From Lingula anatina (Eukaryota > Brachiopoda > Lingulata > Lingulida > Lingulidae): DNA of 64,000 bases. Numbering within the stretch: position 1 is the stretch's first letter; every line of letters starts with the position of its first letter. Where the stretch lies: the NCBI RefSeq assembly GCF_001039355.2, contig NW_019775505.1:207863-271862 (forward strand), read 5' to 3'. Position numbers and translations under genes: made by a program. The notes under the pieces are model-generated. The model did no database searches. It was not told the DNA's origin and saw only the letters and a program-made list of their open reading frames with translations. Positions 13,095-24,489 of the stretch are shown piece after piece.

Positions 13095-13728
13095 GATGCT
13101 TAAGCGGCTCTGGTGTCAGGCACGCTTACTTAATCTGCTAGGGGTTAACTATCGTTTAGCAGTAAGCGTGCCAGGCATCTAAGCCGCTTAAGCTGAAAGC
13201 AATTGAGCGAGAAACCCCTCGGAGATGGGTCGATCCTGCTAGATCGATCTAGGTATGGGAATGGAGTCTAATAAACGTGGGCTGAGAGTGACAAGTGACT
13301 GCTGCTGTGTCAACCCCCCCCCCCCCCCCACACACACACACACGTGTATAAATTTTTGCTACAATGTGTACTGTTTTCATTTGAGATGGAAACGGTAGAA
13401 TCTCTGAACCTCATTAACGTGGGCCGGGAGAGGCATATATATGTGACTGCTGCTGTGTCGACCCCCTCCCCTCCGACCCCCCCCCCCTTACCCTGCGGAA
13501 CCACCACTGTACTACTGTGCATATATGTATGGGGTCCATCTCTGTGGTTATGAGTAGGAGAGGTAATGCCACCAATTGGTACATCCACACATTCACCGTA
13601 GCCCTATCAGTATCTGTACTTACGATTGCGGGAAGGTCTCCGTAGCTATCTGTATACCTGAGCACGAGTTCATGCAGAGTTACATTATCTGGGATGTGAA
13701 CATCGGGGAACAGACTTCGAATACTCAT
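7023..13728 (-). CDS. Acyl-CoA synthetase, 4-coumarate:CoA ligase/luciferase-like, peroxisomal
   Basis: Eleven exons on the minus strand, all GT-AG and in phase, give 530 residues: 13624-13728, 12809-13016, 12102-12208, 11669-11865, 11079-11256, 10295-10466, 9807-9904, 8934-9078, 8117-8199, 7446-7611, 7023-7156. The start is the ATG at 13728; an upstream in-frame TTG is not used. The enzyme should activate a carboxylic acid with ATP to an acyl-AMP and transfer it to CoA. ANL-superfamily motifs are intact: the P-loop [13 protein letters not shown] (about 180-193), QGYGLTE (322-328), GWLHTGDVG (399-407), [14 protein letters not shown] (about 417-430) and PKSQSGK with the catalytic Lys512. The length is normal for the family. 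The C-terminus AKL is a type 1 peroxisomal targeting signal, as in firefly luciferase relatives. The substrate cannot be told from sequence, and luciferase activity should not be assumed. Confidence 0.92.
13040..13092. repeat. AAAT microsatellite
   Basis: About 13 tandem AAAT units, in intron 1 of the acyl-CoA synthetase gene. It directly adjoins the foldback at 13095-13194. Confidence 0.9.
13095..13194. repeat. Foldback (hairpin-forming) repeat in an intron
   Basis: The left arm (about 13095-13130, containing GCTTAAGCGGC and GGCACGCTTACT) is complementary to the right arm (13161-13194, AGTAAGCGTGCC then GCCGCTTAAGC). The loop is about 30 bases. It lies in the first intron of the acyl-CoA synthetase gene. 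Just beyond it, 13205-13271 resembles the right half of the element at 14617-14811, including GATCGATCTA and GGGAATGGAGTC followed by TAA. Confidence 0.7.
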
Positions 13729-14291
13729 GGTCAAGAATCAACGCAGCTTTGAGAGTTAAGTGCAAGAATCAATTTTGTTGCTAAGCCTCTTGGTATTTTC
13801 ACTTGCACCGTGATGCACCGAACCTTTTTGTATTCAAGACCAAAATACGATCAAGAGGCGAGTGTTTGGGTGATTACCTCAGATTCGGCGCAGGTCAAAA
13901 TGTAGGGCCATCAACATGTGTACCTGTACTGTGATTGCTCTAAAAATTGGGTCAAGTAACTGCTTGGATAAAACCTGCAATGAAGTCTTTGTACCTCTTT
14001 GACGTTACGTTATCTGGCAGTGTGAGACTTTTAAGGTAGCTGCTTAGAAACCATAGCTTTATTTGACAAAAGTTGCCCTTCCCTAAGGCAACCTAGGAAT
14101 CGCTGAAAAGGGGACGACTTTGAAAAGGTCCGCACACATGTGTGCGTGTGTGTGAATCTGTGTGTTTTTGTTGGGGGGAGAAGTATCGTTAAGTATTTAT
14201 AAGGCGTTCTGGCACACATGTACGTACTGCATTTCGGACTTTTCAAATGAATTCTATAAAGGTACATTGTGACCTCAAGATGTTCTAAAAT

Positions 14292-14581
14292 CAGTGGCGG
14301 GTTTAGGGGGAGTTCAAGGGGGTCCTGGCCCTCCCTTCGATTTCTGAAAAAATCACACCAATGGTCCCCTCTTGAAATTAGAATTTTGATTGGCTGAATC
14401 ATAGTTCTAAACCGTTCCAAATGGCACCGTTCGCGCTCTAAAATACCCATCTGCTTGTTTTACCCTATCCCCCCCCCCAAAAAAAAAAAAAAAAAAAAAA
14501 TCGGGGCCCTTCAACGGGTCCAGTAGGTTTTGCATCCGCGGACCCCATTTCCCTTCAAGTAATCCTGGATTCGCCGCAGTA
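14292..14581. mobile_element. Possible short inverted-repeat element
   Basis: The left end CAGTGGCGGGTTTAGG resembles the reverse complement of the right end (TACTGCGGCGAATCCAGG). Between them are a purine/pyrimidine-rich region and a run of about 23 A bases. CAGTGGCGG-like ends are often seen on hAT-type non-autonomous elements, but no clear target-site duplication was found. The call is tentative. Confidence 0.35.
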
Positions 14582-14616
14582 CTATACAGGTAGGTAGGGG
14601 CCTACTATGCTTCTAA

Positions 14617-14811
14617 GGGCGCATTCCCATAGATTTTAGATTGATCTATCCCCGTGGGCAGTCTCACTAGATTACTGTCAGATAATCCGGCTTAAGTGTC
14701 TGTCCCGCCTACTAGTAAGCTGTAATCTAGTGAGACAAAAAATAAAAAAGCTGTAATCTAGTTAGACTCCCCACAGGGATAGATCGATCTAAAATCTGTG
14801 GGAATGGGGTC
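14617..14811. mobile_element. Foldback MITE, Harbinger-like target site (TAA)
   Basis: The left terminus GGGCGCATTCCCATAG pairs with the right terminus (reverse complement GACCCCATTCCCACAG). Complementarity continues over about 55 bases per arm, including GATTTTAGATTGATCTATCC and CTAGATTAC. TAA flanks both ends (14614-14616 and 14812-14814). A 3-base TWA duplication is typical of PIF/Harbinger elements; that assignment is inferred. There is no coding capacity. Confidence 0.7.
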
Positions 14812-15225
14812 TAAGCCTAGGCTAACGAGTTCTAGATTTTGACCTTTCTGTTCTAAAAATGTAACCCAAAACAAATTCTATATTTTGACCTCAAATATCA
14901 GTACCCTAGATGTGGTGGATTAGCCAGGCGTTCACCGCATAGAGATATGATACATGCCCCCTTTTTTGCGTTACACTTACACCGTGAAATGCGTCGACCG
15001 GCCCATCCGTAAATTACTAAAATGTTTGATTAATCATTTATTTATTTATCAGTTCACTCGTTTGCTTGTTTACCCTATTCCCACCAAACTAAGAGACCTA
15101 TTGGAAGGTTGATCAGAAAAATGTAGACAAATTTCTGACTGGGAGTAATTTCCTAAACGTAAAAAACTACGCCCATATTGCCGTCATTTTTGCTGCCGGT
15201 ACGTGTCGGGTTAGTAGGCCCCTAC

Positions 15226-15372
15226 AGGTGTGACAGGTATACAGCATGGAATGGTATTACGGGCGATATTCGTCCCATGCACTAGCCCCAATACTCCTCC
15301 TATAACCATAACCTGTACTAACTTACTAATCATATGGGAGCCCGGACTTCCATTAATCCTACAGGACTACAC
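15226..15372. mobile_element. Family A element copy, reverse orientation
   Basis: Read on the minus strand, it follows the order seen at 3184-3347: GGACTTCC-like end, CATATGA, a TACAGGTTA-like segment, AGTATTGGGG and a terminal ACAGG motif. It is more diverged than the copy at 3184. Confidence 0.5.
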
Positions 15373-15670
15373 ACCGTGCAATTCACGTACGGCGTACAAA
15401 TGACCAGGTCACATGATTTTGCTCGCTCATTATCCCACTTAGAAAATTTTCACGAGTCGAGCTATATAAACTTGTACCACAGCATTTTTAAAAATTGGAA
15501 ATACACTTTTTAACAGCATTCGCGAAAACTACACCTAGGATCCAAGATATCTAGTATCCTAGCCTAAAACTCAACTAAGCCAGTCGCTGGCCTACACTTA
15601 AGCTCTTTTTTGTTTGGAACACTGAAAAAAAATACAGCGATTTCACGTGACAAGACGAAAGCAGGGTGAA

Positions 15671-17457
15671 ATGGCTCTTGGGGGCCTCCGAGTTTTATTA
15701 CTTCTAATTTCCTGCTTTGTGTGCACACTGTCGCATACACAAATCAGTCTAAACGGGGAATGGATTGCCAAGAGTAGCAATGGAAGTAGGTCGACATGTT
15801 TAGCACATGAGATTATAGCTTATCGATTCAATGTTGCTCTGAATGTGACAAATACATGTAACTAAGTTGAAGTTCATTTGATGTCCCGATGTACTACCGG
15901 TAGTATACCTGCATGCCGCACATTTTGTTTGCCTCAGTTTCATTGCATGTCTCACGTAAAACCAGTATAGTAGCAGAATAAGCCTTGATGTTGAAACATG
16001 TGCGTATCTGAGCTATTTAAGTCCAATCACTCAGTACTTATTATAAACTCATTATGTAACATTCACAAATTAAAGCAGTTGATTAGTCACGCTTGTAGGA
16101 GATCATGTTGGTTTTAGGTATTGTCGTGTCCTCCACCGTGCCAGGCAGTATATACACAGATCTGATCAAAAACGGCACCCTGAAGGACCCATACTACAGG
16201 TTCAATGATGAGGAGTACAGATGGGTGGCCAAGGACGACTGGACATTCACAAGAACATTTACAGGTATCTGGAACATGTACTGCTAGTATATGAATGTCT
16301 TCAAGGCAAAGGTGTAAATGGGTGTGGTTGTGGTTGTGTTTGGGGGGGGGGGGGGAGATTTAACCCCCATCCCTACATTCACATACATGCAGCTTGCATT
16401 ATTCCAGTTGTGTCAGTCATAAGCACAGGAAGAGCATTGGTTGAGGGGGGGGGGTCTTATAGACCACGTTTGTCCACGTTTTAGAACTTAATGAAAAAAT
16501 GATAATAATCATTTACTAGCACTGATACATTCTGTGAGATTTTCATTTATTTTGATAGCACAGGTCTCAACTTAGTAGATGTACACCATGGTGTAAAAGG
16601 TGTAATCTGCAAACTTGTCTTTAAAAGCTTATTGAAAGTTGCAAAAAACAAAAACAGCTATGATTTTGAGTTTGTCAGTTCAAGCTTGGAAATTGTTTCT
16701 GCAAACAAGGACGTACATGTATAAGACATCCTTGCTGCAATAAGCTCATACAGAAGTATATAAATCACACACACACAAACAAAAAAGATCATTACCATTG
16801 GAAATAAATCTGGCATTCTGATAAATTAGGTCTTTAAGTGAATATATTTCTGAAATTTGTTAGTTCATATTGGTATTTTGTTAATATCCTGTTGTGATAT
16901 TTTTTCCTGTTTATTTCCAGTTACCTCACCAATGCTGAAAGCTTCTTCAATCAAACTTGTTTGTGATGGTTTGGATACTGTGGCTTCTGTCTATGTTAAT
17001 AACCAGAAAGTTGGAGAATCAATCAACATGTTTGTCAAATACAAGTTTGACATCAAGCACACCTTAAAGGTATCTATGTTTGAAAAATAATGGTATTTTG
17101 ACATTTTTGAAAAAAAGTTATTTTATTTATATAGAAGAATTTTTTTCTGCAGGTATAAGTGTTATGTAAATAATATGGATATTAGTTTATAATGATTACT
17201 TTACATTACTGAGAATATGCTAGTAAAAGATGAATCAGCACCAGTTCTAATAAAGGTAACTTTTTATAAACCTTATGTGTTCAGTTATGAATTGCGTCAA
17301 GCATAAAAATGTTTTTAAATTATCAAGTGTTGTACAGACTAATTAGCTTTCATTTTCATGGGTAGATTTATAGATAAGAAGGCCTATTATATCATCACTT
17401 GTCATGTATCCTTTATCTAGATTATTTCAAGTTTAACCTTGTTACACATACTCATAT

Positions 17458-17506
<49 letters not shown>

Positions 17507-18470
17507 GAGGTATATGTTTCGTATTTTTAAAACCTTGAAATTTATATATAAGTTCATAATCATACATGTTTATAAAATATGTTCGATAAGTACCATTATT
17601 CATGTATATTGTATTATACAGGTACATTACATGTTCATGTATGGGTATGGTTATACTTTCATTCATGTATGCACTATACATATATGTAGTCAAGTAAAAC
17701 TCAATATTATTGTGCTATAAAAGGCAGGCCCAAATGAGGTGAAGCTAGTGTACCAGTCTCCAGTGAAGTATGCCTCAGACATGGCAAGTAAACACTGGGA
17801 ATACAAGGTGCCCCCTGAGTGTCCCCCAGAGGTCCAGCATGGGGAGTGCCATGTGAACTTCATCAGGAAAGAACAGTGCTCTTTCAGCTGGGACTGGGGG
17901 CCAGCTTTCCCTACTATAGGGATATGGTGAGTTTGATATACCATATTACTGTAGGTGCGCTTAGTCTGTAAACATTTGAAAGTTTTTAAAGACATTTTCT
18001 TTTTTTTTTTTTTAATAGCCTGCAAACTTATTTATTTATCCCATTTTCAGACCTTTAAAAATGATGAAGCCCTCGCAAAATAGACTGGTCCAGTTAAGTC
18101 AACCACTTGTAGTGATAAAGACCTTAGTTACCATCATTTATAGTTTTACATCAGTTTGTTTTTTTTTACCTTAGGAAAAATATCAGTGTTGAAATATCAA
18201 ACTCAGTTGTCATAGAGGCTGTTATGGTGGAAACAAAACCTGGTATGGAATTGGTCTTCTGTTTTTTTGTCTCATTTAAAAAAAAAAACATTGTTTGTGC
18301 ATAAGTAGAGACAATAGTATGAATATATATATATATTTATAAATTAGTATAAGTTTGTCTAATGTTTGATTAGAGAAATATTAGGCCAAATTATCTTAAT
18401 TGGTAAATAAATTTTCAAAAAAGAGTGAAAAACAAATCTCAATGAAAAATTGCTTTTTATCAGCATTGTA

Positions 18471-18512
<42 letters not shown>

Positions 18513-18529
18513 TCAACAACAACAACAAC

Positions 18530-18572
<43 letters not shown>

Positions 18573-18765
18573 TTATTGCAGTGGGTGACTACAGTTCCTG
18601 GATGCTCAGTGTGAACACTTTCTTTGACCTGTATGGCAGTGGCAAGTACCCTGGTGTTCTGGAGATCAGAGTACCTGAGGTGGGGCTAGTACAGAAACTG
18701 TCCACCACTGTGGGAGGCGGGGTGAAGAATATCACTGCAACTTTGAAAATTGATAAGGTATTTTT

Positions 18766-18799
<34 letters not shown>

Positions 18800-21700
18800 T
18801 GGACTTTCACGTACACATTGTATACACCTGCTGAAATAGATTTTGTTTTCAGTTGTTCCAGTTTTTTTTTAAGGGGTAACAAATATTTGTATTTCACAAT
18901 AAATACATTTTAAATGACTCACACTTTTACCACAAAAAATTTACCACAAAAACAGTGGCAATTATTCTGGTTTCCAAAATTTTTAGGAAAAAAAAAAACT
19001 GGGACAAACTTTGGTAAGTATGGGAAAATTGTTTAAACCAGGAAAATCCATTTTTGGGCAAAAATGAACACTTGGTATGCTTTAATGTTTGTCAAGATTT
19101 TTGAAAAGGAGTCTTATTATCGCCAAACATTCCCATTTCTAGTATTTAAAATCATTTTAATGTTTCCATTTAAAACTGTGTACTTGAAATGCACTGCATT
19201 CTGGCTGGATCAGAAATGATGAGTTTTATTATTATTTCAGGGTAAAGTGAAGACTTGGTGGCCGAATGGACATGGTGAACAGCCCTTGTATTATGTAGAA
19301 GTGCTGTTCACTAGTCAGACTACCAGTGAACTCACTGCCAAGAGGGTGAGAGTTGGCTTCAGGACAGTAGAACTGATACAGGATAAAATACCAAATGCAA
19401 GTGGTATGTGATAAAATTAACCAATTTTCATATTCATGAGGTAGTATAAACTAACCCCCCCCCCCTCCACCCCACCTGTCATTTTGAGATCAACCAATGA
19501 AGTTGTTACAGTAATAATTTTCACACACACACTTGTGCATAGACATAACAGCCTTGACCTTTTCCATGTCCTCGGCCTTAATTACATGTCTATGGTTTTC
19601 ATGGTCTGCACATAAGTGCAAATTTCACCCCATTTTAATCATAATTAAAATGAACCTGTTTTTACAGAAATCCATTGCAAGTTGAATCTTTTTCAGGGCT
19701 CTCATTTTACTTCAAAATCAACGGCAAACCAATCTTTATGAAGGGTTCTAACTGGATTCCTGCAGACAGCTTCCAGGAGAGGCTCACCCCAAAATACTTA
19801 CGCAGTCTGTTAACCTCAGCACAGGCAGTGCACATGAACATGCTGAGAGTGTGGGGTGGTGGGGTAGGTACAAAGACGGGGGCGGATCCAGATAAATTTT
19901 CTGACAGTCTTCTATATTATTTTGTTTGTTGATTCATCCTCCATTTTTTGACCATCTTCTGACAGAAAAAAATATGTGCCCATCAATGTAAACTTGAAAA
20001 ATTCTGATCGTATTCCGGAAGACCCAGAAGATGGCCTCCATCTGCCCCTGAAATATACGTGTCAAGGGAATGATATTAGAGGCTACAGAGGCTTTATTAG
20101 AGGCTTCAGAGGCTACAGTTCATATTTATTACTAGAGGTTTAGTATTATTTCATACTTTTTATTTCATATAATGATTTTTTTCATTAGCAGCCTGGCTAG
20201 CATACTAGTATGCTACTACTGCATACATCTAGTAGCTATTTTAGGTTAGTTCCCAACTCTCTTTAAAACTGGGGGCACTGCTTTTAATTAATTTAGCTGG
20301 AGATCAACACTGTCGGTTTTGTCATCCTTCAGATATATGAGAGTGAAACATTCTACAGCCTGGCTGATGAGCTGGGTATTCTTATCTGGCAGGACTTCAT
20401 GTTTGCTTGTGCTCTGTATCCTGTAGATGAGTACTTCCTGGACAGTATACAGACAGAAGTTACTCATCAAGTAAGTTGTTTATTGTGAGAAAGAAATAGA
20501 ACAAGTGAATGAGCTTCTTTGTTTTTGTTTTTGCTATTATTAAAAAATAATAATTATTATTATTTTAGTTATTTTATTTCCTTTCAATCTGTTGTTACTA
20601 TTTTTGTTATTATTTTTTAATATTTGAGCAGGGAGTGCTACATTAAACCTGCATGTTTATATAAATATTATAGTTTGTTTTAAAAGTAATAAAATGAAAA
20701 AATTACGTGCATGCTGTTATATTTCCTTGCCTTTTACAGCGGCAGTAATTTGGCTGGCTCATCATCAGTTGTAACTTGGTCTATTTCTATCTACAAAGTG
20801 ATAAATACTGCAAATTATGTTTTGAAAATACAAGTTGCATTTGTTGATGTTTTTCTTACAATATATTAGATTCTGCGCCTCCAGGCGCATCCCAGCATAG
20901 CAGTGTGGAGCGGCAACAATGAGAACGAGGGCGCTATTGCCAACAACTGGTGAGATGTGTATCATTGCTTGACAGGCTGCTTGCTTGCTAACATAAATTT
21001 ATGGCATCAATCTTGAAAACAATGTGGCAATAAACAGCGCAAGTGATTTTGGCATTTGAGCATGCAGTTGTGGGTAACCAAGGGTCTCTCCTCTCCTCCA
21101 CTCCCCTGCCCTTCCCTTCCCCCACCCCCAATAGATTTTAGTGCCTGGAACCCTATTGCAGCCTGAATGTGAAGCACCTGTTCAAAGTACTGGCAGACAT
21201 CATGTCAAGCGCAGGATTTCCATCAGTTTCAGTTGTATATTCTATTGCAACAGTATCTTTCACCTTATTGCAACCTGAAGGTGAAACACCTGTTTGGAAT
21301 TCCAAAGGACATCAAGGCTATGCGCATTTGTCAAGCTTAAGACTTGTTTTACTTTCAGTTATAGGTGCTTTTCTAGCAAGCCAATTGAAAGCTGGTTTGG
21401 ACCAGCTGCTGTAGTCGCTGTGATTTTAATTTATAATTTTTGCTATAATTTTCCTTTGTGTGCTGTACACACCAACATATCTAGCTTATCTGATCAATTG
21501 CTCTTGATAATTCACCATGTCCCTTACAGGTGCTCCGATTACAGCACCATCCCTCTGTAGCTCTGTGGAGTGGGAATAATGAAAATGAATGGGGATTAAT
21601 GACTGACTGGTAAATGCTTCAGTGATCCTCTGAAGAAAATATTGATTGGCTTTGCCCTATTTTCAATTCCTCATTTTATTCACCTTTGAATTTATTTTTC

Positions 21701-24418
21701 TTTTTGCTTTTGAAATTATATCTTCCACTTACCCTTTGGCTCATTTGAGTATCATTATTTTTAGCAACAAAAACAAAAAAAACTGATGTGTTTGTAACAG
21801 TGAAATGGTGACTTTTTCTGTAAATTTTTTATTCTAGCCTGACTGCAGTGAACACATACTTCAAGCTAGTTATCTTTTAAAATCATTTCCATGTTAATTA
21901 ATGGCATTTTTGTTATGAAGCACAATTATTGCCATTTCTGTTGTGCATTTTTGTTGTTAAATGAGAAAACATAGTTGTTTTTGATACCAAGAACCATGCA
22001 AAATGTGTTTAATTGAATAATTTAACCAAAAAGAATGCTTTTATGTTTGAATAAGTAAAGCAATTTTAAATAATTATACACAATGACTGAATTAAATTAA
22101 GGACACTTGATTTCTTTATTTATTACCTGTATATCTATAGCTCATATTTCTACTGGTAGGCCTATATTGATGTAGTTAATGTGAGAACTTTTGTCAGAAA
22201 GAACAGCTGAATATATATTTTTTAAATTTTAGGTATAATATAACAGATTTCAAGAGGTATAAGGCAGACTATGTCACTTTGTATATTGACAATATTATGA
22301 ATATAACACAAAAGCTGGATAGAACGAGACCGTTTATTCCCTCCTCTCCATCCAATGGGATTGAGACTCAGCAGGAGGGATGGGTTGCTAAGCAACCACA
22401 AGACGTCCATTTTGGTGACAGTGAGTTTTTTTATATTTATTAATTTTTTTAATTAATATAATTTTTGCACCTGATTAAAATTTTTATTTTTATTAATAAT
22501 TTGCTGCTTTATATATGCCAGAGTTAACCTTCAATATGTACTCCACTATTTCAGCAATAATTTTAAACAAGAAATATATTCCCATAAATTCTTTTCCTTT
22601 CCCCATCAGTACATCATTATGATTATGGTACTAAAAGTTGGGAGTGGAATCACTATCAGATCCCTCGTTTCTGTTCGGAGTATGGCTTTGAGGCTTGGCC
22701 ATCTTTTGAAAATTTGGAGAAAGTCAGCGTCACAGAGGACTGGAATTACAACAGCGAGTTTTGTGACCACAGGCAACATCATGGTGATGGTAGGTTTAAT
22801 GTTTTTTGTTGTTGTTGTGATTGTAACTGTTAAAACGTACCCCTCAATGAAATAAATGTAGTGTTCTGTTTTAAAAAATCAGCTTGTCCATCTGTCGTAG
22901 CATTCTACCACCTCATCGCAGACAGCAGTGGTATTCAGTTATCAGTATTCAGATCTCATGAAATTTTACAGCCATGAAAATTTCAACATGTACTACTGTA
23001 CCTTGGTATTATTTTCATATTCATCAGATCAAAACTTAAAATATGATATTGTTTTGCTATATGCTGTAATTTCCATTCAAAAAACTATGAATTTGTGCTA
23101 GTACACACTTTTGATCTTAGTTATGTTATGAATAGAAACACATTCTTGGCTCCGTGAATAGGTACATCAAAAGGGGTGAACTACAAGAAGGACTACACCT
23201 TCAAAGGTATTTGGATCATAGGACTCTCATGGGACTCTTGGATAAATCTGTGAATAATTCACCTGGTAAAAGTTAAGTTCAAACAGGTCATCTCACCAAA
23301 ATCTTCCAAACTCAAGAACTTTATTTTATAATTTAGGAAACAAGCAGATGGTGACTCAGCTGGGATATTATCTAAATCTACCATCTAACCCTGATCCAGT
23401 CCAGCAGTTTAAAGACTACATATATCTTACACAGGTAAGACAGTTGTCCAGTAGTTTAAATTATTATAATTAAATAATATACATATTTACCTTCAATCTT
23501 ATATTCAAAATACTGGACACCTATCCATAAATATGGTAAGATTTTATCCCAACACTGAAATAAGTTTTTTAATGATGCAGACTTGGGGTCTGAAGTTAAA
23601 GAATAACATGACACATATTTACTATAGTATAGACCACAGTTTATCAATATATTATAATAGGCATTATGCTGTGTTATTCAGATAAACCAGGCCATGAGCA
23701 TAAAGACAGAAACTGAGCTGTTTCGTAGAAGTCAGAGCACAGTGGTAAATGGCGTTGGGATGACCATGGGAGCCCTCTATTGGCAGTTACAAGATATATG
23801 GCAAGCACCCTCATGGGCATCTATAGGTACAGTAAGCTTATAGGGCTGTGTCAAAGAAAAGTTTAATCTGATATTGGTCTGAAATTTGGTCTACCAGTAC
23901 TGCAGTCAATTCCAGATTAATTCATAGTTATCAAGCCTGTGGAAAACTGTTTGGGGGTGTGTGTGATCTGTCCATTTTGAATCAAAATTTAGCCAAGGTT
24001 CTCTGACATAATAGCACAAAAACTGCTTTTCTCATAAAAAGCCCCCCCCTACTTCTACCTCTGGCTTTGAGACTTAAAAAAGTTAACACAGTTTAAAAAA
24101 AATCACAAAGTTACATGATAAGTCAATTTACATCAATTAATGATTGTAAATGTGTGGCATAATATTGTTGGTTTTATTTACTGGCAACAGAATATGGTGG
24201 AAAATGGAAAATGCTGCACTACTACGCCAGGCATTTCTTCAGTCCTGTTCTGGTTTCACCATACATAGATGGCGCTGTGCTCAAGGTTGTCTTGGTTGTG
24301 GACACACTGTCATCAGGCAGGGCATTACAGAAGTCTGGTAACACTCTGTACATTCAATGTTATAGCTGGGACAACTTAAAACCTCTCTATACATGGACAC
24401 AAAAAGTAGATGCTGTGA

Positions 24419-24489
<71 letters not shown>

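Larger units (their letters stand above)
13729..15670. promoter_or_regulatory. Divergent intergenic region between acyl-CoA synthetase and beta-mannosidase
   Basis: The two genes are transcribed away from each other from this 1.9-kb stretch, so both promoters should lie in it. I saw no clear TATA box at the expected distance from either ATG. It contains a possible 290-bp element (14292-14581), a clear inverted-repeat element (14617-14811) and a reverse copy of family A (about 15226-15372). The open frame at 14031-14450 on the minus strand overlaps these repeats and is not taken as a gene. Confidence 0.5.

Noticed and set aside
13414..13734. Minus-strand open frame starting at 13734 as the acyl-CoA synthetase start, running past 13624
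   Set aside because: The first codon there is TTG. The real ATG is at 13728, and the frame must stop at the donor at 13624, beyond which the translation has no similarity to the family.
14031..14450. A 139-codon minus-strand open frame
   Set aside because: It overlaps a GT microsatellite and an inverted-repeat element, and its translation is low complexity.
15647..15865. Forward open frame from 15647 as the start of beta-mannosidase
   Set aside because: That codon is GTG. The ATG at 15671 begins a proper signal peptide and has a good Kozak context.
18470..18913. A 147-codon frame beginning with poly-Asn and poly-Tyr
   Set aside because: The Asn/Tyr runs are translated AAT/TTA microsatellite in the intron. 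Only 18582-18757 of it is coding, as beta-mannosidase exon 6.
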